A stretch of 56,014 bases of DNA, from positions 1 through 56,014 of the forward strand of contig NZ_JBFONT020000013.1 in the NCBI RefSeq assembly GCF_040779325.2, written 5' to 3'. The notes beneath the pieces are model-generated. The model had not been told where the DNA came from, did no database searches, and saw only the letters and a program-made list of their open reading frames with translations. The stretch's first letter is position 1; the number at the start of each line of letters is the position of its first letter. Position numbers and translations under genes: made by a program. This document shows, one piece after another, positions 50,782 through 56,014 of this stretch. The DNA comes from Aestuariibius violaceus. GTDB taxonomy: Bacteria; Pseudomonadota; Alphaproteobacteria; Rhodobacterales; Rhodobacteraceae.

Positions 50782-51774
50782 ATGGGATTTCACACGAAAG
50801 CACTTGCGGCAGTCGCAGCGCTGTCGATGTCGGCGGCGACAGCGTCGGCGCAGGACATCACGATGAATGTCGGTTTTGGCGCGCCGGAGGATTCTCTGTA
50901 CGGCCGTTTCGGAGCCATTTTTGAGGAACTGGCGGAAGACTACACAGGCGGCACTGTCGATGTGCGTTTGCGCTGCTGCAACCAGATTGCCACCGAAGAC
51001 GAGGGCTTCCGCGCAATGCAGCTGGGTACGGTCGATGGTTTCTTCATCACCGCCAACAATGTCTCACCACACTGGCCGCTCATGGATGTGACGGTCTTGC
51101 CGTATATCTTCCAGAACACCGATCACCTTGAGCGGGTCGTCGATGGTGAAGTTGGCGACTTCATCCGTTCGCAACTCTTGGCAGATACAGGCGTGCATCT
51201 GCTCAGCTTCGGTCCGGCACTCTATCGCGACTTCTACAATTCCGTTCGCCCGGTCAACACGATGGCGGATATGGAAGGGCTCAAAATCCGCACGCCCAAT
51301 AACGCCGTGATGCTGGCCACATTCGAAGCATTCGGTGCGAACCCGGTGCCCTTGGCATGGTCCGAAACACCGACGGCATTGCAGACCGGAACTGTGGATG
51401 GCGGGGACAACGGGACATCCTTCATTCGCGACATGAGTTTTTACGAGTTTATGCCGAACCTCGTAATTCTCGAGCATTTTGTGTCGATGGCACCGTTGTT
51501 CGCATCGTCCAGCTTCATGGATCGTCTAACGGACGAACAGCGCGAGCAGATCATGCGCGCAGCGGTCGATGCGGGCAATCGCTTTAGCGAAGAGGTCCGG
51601 GCCGAGACCGAGGAAGTGCGCCAGTGGCTGGTGACCGAAGGCGGCATGACCCGGACCGATCCGGATCGCGCGGATTTCATTGCCGCCGCGCAGACCGTGC
51701 AGCAGGCGGTTGCTGCAGAGCGGGGGCAGGAATTTGTGGATCTCGTCAATATGATCAACGCTGCCGCCGAGTAA
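50782..51774 (+). CDS. dctP: TRAP transporter solute-binding protein (DctP type)
   Basis: The 330-residue protein starts at ATG 50782 (MGFHTKAL; GGAG seven bases upstream) and has a Sec signal ending near ASA-QDI (residue 23/24). The body shows the DctP pattern: AMQLGTVDGFFITANNVS, YNSVRPVNTMADMEGLKIRT with the ligand-binding Arg, and WSETPTALQTGTVDGGDNG. It captures an organic acid or amino acid derivative in the periplasm. Operon partner genes follow at 51837 and 52367. Confidence 0.93.
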   Translation: MGFHTKALAAVAALSMSAATASAQDITMNVGFGAPEDSLYGRFGAIFEELAEDYTGGTVDVRLRCCNQIATEDEGFRAMQLGTVDGFFITANNVSPHWPLMDVTVLPYIFQNTDHLERVVDGEVGDFIRSQLLADTGVHLLSFGPALYRDFYNSVRPVNTMADMEGLKIRTPNNAVMLATFEAFGANPVPLAWSETPTALQTGTVDGGDNGTSFIRDMSFYEFMPNLVILEHFVSMAPLFASSSFMDRLTDEQREQIMRAAVDAGNRFSEEVRAETEEVRQWLVTEGGMTRTDPDRADFIAAAQTVQQAVAAERGQEFVDLVNMINAAAE

Positions 51775-51836
51775 GCGGCTGGCAACAATCGAAGGGGCTG
51801 CCCGTGCGGCCCTTTCCCAAAGGTCTTGAGGCATGA

Positions 51837-52370
51837 ATGGCCGTCTTACGTTGGCTCGAAAAGCATTTTGAAGAAGCGCTGTGTTGCATTGCCCTTGTTG
51901 TCATCGCCATTGCGGTGATGGCTCAGGTTCTGGCGCGATATGTGTTCGAGGTCGCGCTGCACTGGACTGAGGAAACAGCCGCAATTTGCATGGTGTGGGC
52001 CGTCTACATGGGCGCATCGCTGTGCGTTCGGGAGCGCTTCCACATCCGCATCCTAGTGGCGGTACAGGCCCTGCCAATACATCTGGGGCGCTATGCGATC
52101 TTCACGGCTGACTTTGCCTGGGCGGCATTCAGCGTAATAATGATCCGCGTAAGCTGGGACTATCTGACAGTGCTTTGGAAGTTTCCGTCGCACAGTCCAA
52201 GCCTGGGCATCAACGAATTCTACCCTCAGACAATTCTGGTGATTGGCTACAGCTTGATGCTGGCGCGGCTGATCCAGACTTATGTACTCTGGTATCGGGA
52301 TGGGGCCGAAGGGTTGCCGGGGATGCTGGTCGAAGACGGCGATGTCGTCGAAGAGGAGCATCTGTTTTGA
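51837..52370 (+). CDS. dctQ: TRAP transporter small permease (DctQ type)
   Basis: The 177-residue protein has four membrane helices, the usual number for DctQ, including VIAIAVMAQVLARYVFEVAL and WTEETAAICMVWAVYMGA. It ends with an acidic tail. Its TGA overlaps the TTG of dctM (TTGA). Confidence 0.92.
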   Translation: MAVLRWLEKHFEEALCCIALVVIAIAVMAQVLARYVFEVALHWTEETAAICMVWAVYMGASLCVRERFHIRILVAVQALPIHLGRYAIFTADFAWAAFSVIMIRVSWDYLTVLWKFPSHSPSLGINEFYPQTILVIGYSLMLARLIQTYVLWYRDGAEGLPGMLVEDGDVVEEEHLF

Positions 52371-53662
52371 ACGAGCTTCTTCTTCTGTCGCTGGCCTTTG
52401 TCTTTCTGACGTTGATCGGCGTTCCACTCTTTGCCGCGGTCGGCCTGACGACGGCGCTCGCGCTGTTACTGATCGACATCCCCTATACGCTGCTTGCGCA
52501 GACAGGGTATAACAGTCTGACACCCTTTCCATTGTTGACCATTCCGCTTTTCGTTCTGGCCGGGCGCTTGATGGAAACGGGCGGCATGGCGAACCGCATG
52601 ATCGGCATCGCAACCAAGCTTGTCGGCGCCTATCGCGGCTCCATGGGGCTGGTCACAGTCTTTGCATGCATGCTTTTCGGCGCGTTGTCCGGATCCGGTC
52701 CGGCGACGACTGCGGCAATCGGGTCGGCGACGGTGCCGGCTATGAAGAGAGACGGCTACGACGTGCCCTTTGCTGCTGCAATCACCGCAAGCGCCGGTGC
52801 ATTGGGCAGTCTTATCCCGCCGTCAAATCTGATGATCATCTACGGACTTGTCTCGGAAACCTCGATCCCGCGTCTCTTTCTTGCAGGTATTGTTCCCGGC
52901 GTCATCGTGACGACTTTGCTGATGGTAACAACTTATATCATTGCGCGCCGTCGAAGCTATGGCGGTGGAGGTGATCCGTTCACATGGGGGCCGTTCCTAA
53001 GCGCTGCCTGGGAGGGGAAGTGGTCCATCGGGGCGCCAGTGCTCATCCTCGGCGGCATCTACGGCGGCATCTTCACTCCGACCGAAGCTGCCGGTGTTGC
53101 CGTGTTCTATGCGCTTTTTGTCGGGCTGTTCATCTACCGCGAACTGACTTTGCGCAAAGTATTGGAGGCGCTGCGCTTCACAGCCCTACTGACGGGCATC
53201 CTGATCCTGCTCACACCGACGCTGGCCTTCGGCCAACTCACGGCCTTCTACGATGTGCCTGCCGCCATTCAGACGGGGATCACGTCGATCACCACAAGCC
53301 CCTTTCTCGTACTGCTGTTGATCGGCATTTTTTACATCTTCATCGGTACGTTCATGGAAAGTCTTGCCCAGATCGTGCTGTTCACGGCTGTCTTCTTGCC
53401 GCTCGTGACCTCCCTGGGAATTGATCCTGTGTTGTTCGGGATCTTTACGGTCATCACCTGCGAAATCGGCTTCCTGACGCCGCCACTGGGGGCAAACCTG
53501 ACCATCGCGTCGCGCATCTCGAAAATCTCTCTCGAACGGATTTCGGTCGCGGTGCTGCCGTTCATCGGTGCCTATATCCTGGGGATGATCATCCTGATCC
53601 TCTTCCCTGACTTAACCCTGTTCCTCCCAAACTGGGTCTATGGCCCTGCATCCGTGAGGTAA
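52367..53662 (+). CDS. dctM: TRAP transporter large permease (DctM type)
   Basis: The 431-residue protein has about twelve membrane helices and DctM signatures: LTIPLFVLAGRLMETGGMAN, FGALSGSGPATTAAIGS, IPPSNLMIIYG, and FLTPPLGANL near the end. TTG 52367 is the start because AGAGGAG precedes it and it overlaps the dctQ stop; no other start fits. It carries out sodium-driven uptake. Confidence 0.93.
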   Translation: MNELLLLSLAFVFLTLIGVPLFAAVGLTTALALLLIDIPYTLLAQTGYNSLTPFPLLTIPLFVLAGRLMETGGMANRMIGIATKLVGAYRGSMGLVTVFACMLFGALSGSGPATTAAIGSATVPAMKRDGYDVPFAAAITASAGALGSLIPPSNLMIIYGLVSETSIPRLFLAGIVPGVIVTTLLMVTTYIIARRRSYGGGGDPFTWGPFLSAAWEGKWSIGAPVLILGGIYGGIFTPTEAAGVAVFYALFVGLFIYRELTLRKVLEALRFTALLTGILILLTPTLAFGQLTAFYDVPAAIQTGITSITTSPFLVLLLIGIFYIFIGTFMESLAQIVLFTAVFLPLVTSLGIDPVLFGIFTVITCEIGFLTPPLGANLTIASRISKISLERISVAVLPFIGAYILGMIILILFPDLTLFLPNWVYGPASVR

Positions 53663-53666
53663 TCCA

Positions 53667-55274
53667 ATGTTCGATCTGGTCCTGAAGGGTGGAGAGGTCC
53701 ACGACGGCTCGGGTGCCGCACCAGAGGTGACGGATGTGGGCATAAAGGACGGCATGATCGTCGAGGTTGGTGAGATCACCTCTGACACCGCGACCGAGAC
53801 GATCGACGTATCAGGCCTTACAGTGTCTCCGGGCTTTATCGACATGCATACCCATTCGGATTTTACCCTGATCGCGGACGGTCGCGCCGAAAGTCAGGTG
53901 CATCAGGGTGTAACTACAGAGGTCATCGGCCAATGCGGCATCTCCTGCGCGCCGGTCTGTTCGCATGGCGCGATCCGGCAGGTGTCGCCTTGGTTCACCG
54001 AGAAGGCCAAGCATCGGAAATGGCTAGGCTTTGGCGAATATCTCGACGTGCTGGACGACACTGAACTGGGCGTCAATGTGGTGGCATTTGTGGGCCACGG
54101 CACGATCCACCGCGCCGTTCTGGGCGACGAACTGCACGCCGGCGAACCCGATGACGTGGCAAAGATGGCCAAGTTGGTGGACCAATGCATGGAAGAGGGC
54201 GCGGGCGGGTTTTCTTCTGGCCTCGAATACTTCCCGGGAAGTCTTGCCGCGCCCGATCACCTGATCCCAATGGTCGAGGTCGCTGCAAAGTACGGTCGGC
54301 TCTATGCCACACATGTCCGCAACCGCGACACCGCTTATGACCTTGGTTTCGCCGAAGCCATGAGCACCGCCCGCCAGGCCGGAGCAAGGCTTCAGATCAG
54401 CCATATCCAGCCCAAATTCGGCGCGCCCAGCCACGCCATGGAACACACGCTCGAAATGATCGACATCGCGCGGAACCATGACGCCGACATCGCTTTTGAT
54501 GTGATCCCGCATGATTGGAACCACACATTGATGGCTGCAATTTTGCCAAAGTGGGCTCAGGCGGGCAGTATTGATGATGTCCTGAAACGCTTGGCCGATC
54601 CGGTGGCGCGCGAGCGGATCAAGAACAACCCCAAACCGATGTGGCTCATTGTCAAGGCGAGGCAATGGAAAGATATCATCCTGCTGAACGCGACCGAGAA
54701 CACCGATCTTGTCGGTGCGAGTTTTGAAGAGATCGGTCGTTTGCGCGGTGTCGATCCCTACGACGCCGTGCTCGATATCCTCTTGGAGGAAGGCGCGAAC
54801 ATAATGTCCACGATGTGGTCCTCAAAGAGCTTCCTGAACTCGGACATCGACCTCTGCCTCAAACAACCGGAATGCGCCGTAATCTCAGACACCGTTGCCA
54901 TCGCCAATGACGGTATACTCAGCAATCATATTGGATCATTGAGTGGCTACGGTTGGGCCGCCCGGTTCTTGCAATACTACGTGCGCGACCGCGGTGTGTT
55001 GAGCCTTTCGGAGGCGCTTAGGAAGATCACGTCAATTCCTGCAGAGCGCCTCGGCTTGAAGAGGCGCGGCAAGCTCCGCAAGGGGTTTCACGCCGATATA
55101 TGCGTGTTCGATCCCACCGCCATCACAAGCAACGCAACAGCCCGCCATCCGCGCCGCTATGCAAGCGGTATCGTCCATGTCCTGGTCAACGGCACTCTGT
55201 CCATGCGCAATGGACAAAGGACGACCAGGAACAACGGTACGGTCCTGCGAGACTTCTCCCGAATTGCCTCCTAG
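53667..55274 (+). CDS. N-acyl-D-amino-acid deacylase (D-aminoacylase)
   Basis: The 535-residue protein follows dctM after four bases and belongs to the D-aminoacylase group of amidohydrolases. Metal ligands are visible: H61 and H63 in DMHTHSDF, the family Cys in IGQCGISCAP (C90), His in YATHVRNR and His in QISHIQPKF. These Zn enzymes hydrolyse N-acyl-D-amino acids or related amides to the free amino acid. With the TRAP system it likely processes the imported substrate. An alternative is a dihydroorotase-like amidohydrolase. Confidence 0.87.
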   Translation: MFDLVLKGGEVHDGSGAAPEVTDVGIKDGMIVEVGEITSDTATETIDVSGLTVSPGFIDMHTHSDFTLIADGRAESQVHQGVTTEVIGQCGISCAPVCSHGAIRQVSPWFTEKAKHRKWLGFGEYLDVLDDTELGVNVVAFVGHGTIHRAVLGDELHAGEPDDVAKMAKLVDQCMEEGAGGFSSGLEYFPGSLAAPDHLIPMVEVAAKYGRLYATHVRNRDTAYDLGFAEAMSTARQAGARLQISHIQPKFGAPSHAMEHTLEMIDIARNHDADIAFDVIPHDWNHTLMAAILPKWAQAGSIDDVLKRLADPVARERIKNNPKPMWLIVKARQWKDIILLNATENTDLVGASFEEIGRLRGVDPYDAVLDILLEEGANIMSTMWSSKSFLNSDIDLCLKQPECAVISDTVAIANDGILSNHIGSLSGYGWAARFLQYYVRDRGVLSLSEALRKITSIPAERLGLKRRGKLRKGFHADICVFDPTAITSNATARHPRRYASGIVHVLVNGTLSMRNGQRTTRNNGTVLRDFSRIAS

Positions 55275-55310
55275 CAGAACGGTCGGCCCTTCTGTGTGAC
55301 GCAGGCGGGG

Positions 55311-55590
55311 TCGTGAACGTGAAGCGTGCCGAACGGATCTGGCGGCGGGAGGGGCTGAGGGTTCCCCATAAGCAACCGAAGACGACGAGGCTCTGGCTGG
55401 GCGACGGGTCCTGCATCCGTCTGCGGCCGGAGCGATCCGACCATGTCCGATTCTACGACTTTGTCGAGAGCCGGACCCATGAGGGAGAGAGGTTCCGGAT
55501 GCTCAACCTGATCGACGAGTTCACCGGCGAGTGTCTGGCAATCCAGATTGACCGGCGGCTTAGATCGACGAACAGTATCGATGCGCTATC
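55311..55590 (+). mobile_element. IS3-family OrfB remnant
   Basis: The frame reads VKRAERIWRREGLRVPHKQP, then LWLGDGSCIRLRPERSDHVR, FYDFVESRTHEGERFRMLN and LIDEFTGECLAI, the pre-catalytic and first catalytic region of an IS3-type transposase. The first Asp region is present (YDFVE), but the remaining DDE residues are lost after about 55590. It abuts an IS110 fragment, as at the left end of the island. Confidence 0.75.
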
Positions 55591-55743
55591 GGCCACCAGC
55601 CCCGGAGGTTGTGCAATGGCCGGCTCCGCCATTCGGAGCCGCTTCGCCGGCCAACCCAACCGTAGTTGCCAGACCCATCTGGCACCAAGACTGAAACCGG
55701 ACCACTTCGTTGAGGCAGGTTAGGCGCAGCCAGCTGAACCAGA

Positions 55744-56014
55744 TTGGGTGGATGGCTCGCGCCCCCGGCGTCGCGATGCGGCATTGTGCAGGTGTCGTAA
55801 TCTGCGGTTGAGAGGAGCCACCCCATGAAAGTTGCGACCGTTGGCCTGGATCCTGCGCCTCCAGGCTCGCCTGAGCCGACAGGCTCGGCTTCTGCAGACC
55901 ATTCCGGGCGTTGGACCGGTCACAATGTCGGCTGTTGCGGCGACGATTGGCTCAGGCCACCAGCTCCGAAGCGGACGGGAGTTTGCCGCCTGGCTGGGGC
56001 TCACACCGCGCAAC
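55744..56014 (+). mobile_element. IS110-family remnant: left end and fused C-terminal part (runs off window)
   Basis: The 81 nt before ATG 55825 match the left end of the IS110 fragment at 35564-35910. The N-terminus (MKVATVGLD) is followed at once, in another frame, by the C-terminal IS116/IS110/IS902 domain, LLQTIPGVGPVTMSAVAATI and REFAAWLGLTPRN, so most of the middle is deleted. It continues beyond the window. Confidence 0.8.

Overview
The window looks like a chromosomal segment of a marine-type Rhodobacterales (Rhodobacteraceae) alphaproteobacterium. The evidence is a very GC-rich left part, a GcrA cell-cycle regulator, an argD/argF pair, a dacC-tmk-holB-tatD housekeeping cluster, TRAP and polyamine-type ABC transporters, and families of short palindromic intergenic repeats. 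No rRNA and no CRISPR array is visible; there is one tRNA (Ser, anticodon TGA).

Left two thirds (1-34.9 kb) is a dense, mostly core chromosome. In order: an AT-richer GNAT acetyltransferase next to a dispersed repeat; a DUF2339 membrane protein; a flavin monooxygenase; a YkgJ cysteine-cluster protein; a LysE exporter; a ycjX / ycjF-like / cyclic-nucleotide-domain flavoreductase operon; truA, xerC, DUF484; glutathione peroxidase and an ABC-2 permease; gcrA; a decayed glyoxalase-fold pseudogene; a ZIP-like transporter; rimO carrying an in-frame palindromic insertion; a DMT exporter; a phytanoyl-CoA dioxygenase-like gene; argD and argF separated by a MarR/beta-propeller/metallo-hydrolase cassette; an AEC transporter; the phnP-like/tatD/holB/tmk/dacC/SPOR cluster, split by a GH16-like gene and an HWE histidine kinase.

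Right third (34.9-56.0 kb) is an accessory island. It starts at tRNA-Ser(TGA), followed 150 nt later by a frameshifted tyrosine-integrase stub, and both ends carry mixed remnants of IS3 and IS110 elements. Inside are: (i) an orphan type VI secretion effector-type cassette (PAAR-like stub, DUF4123 adaptor, unknown 240-aa protein, 543-aa membrane-helix-containing putative effector, 147-aa putative immunity protein), with no T6SS structural genes in the window; (ii) a LysR-controlled ydcSTUVW-like polyamine uptake and gamma-aminobutyraldehyde dehydrogenase operon; (iii) a second LysR-controlled divergent locus with a TRAP transporter plus D-aminoacylase on one side and a YtcJ-type amidohydrolase overlapping a COG0523 metal-chaperone GTPase on the other.

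The most unusual structures are three copies of a ~78-nt intergenic element made of three 22-nt palindromes on a 28-nt period, a 68-nt hairpin-forming palindrome that lies in frame inside rimO, and the putative T6SS effector/immunity cassette whose toxin and immunity domains I do not recognise. All functional statements rest on reading the sequence by eye; no database search was run.
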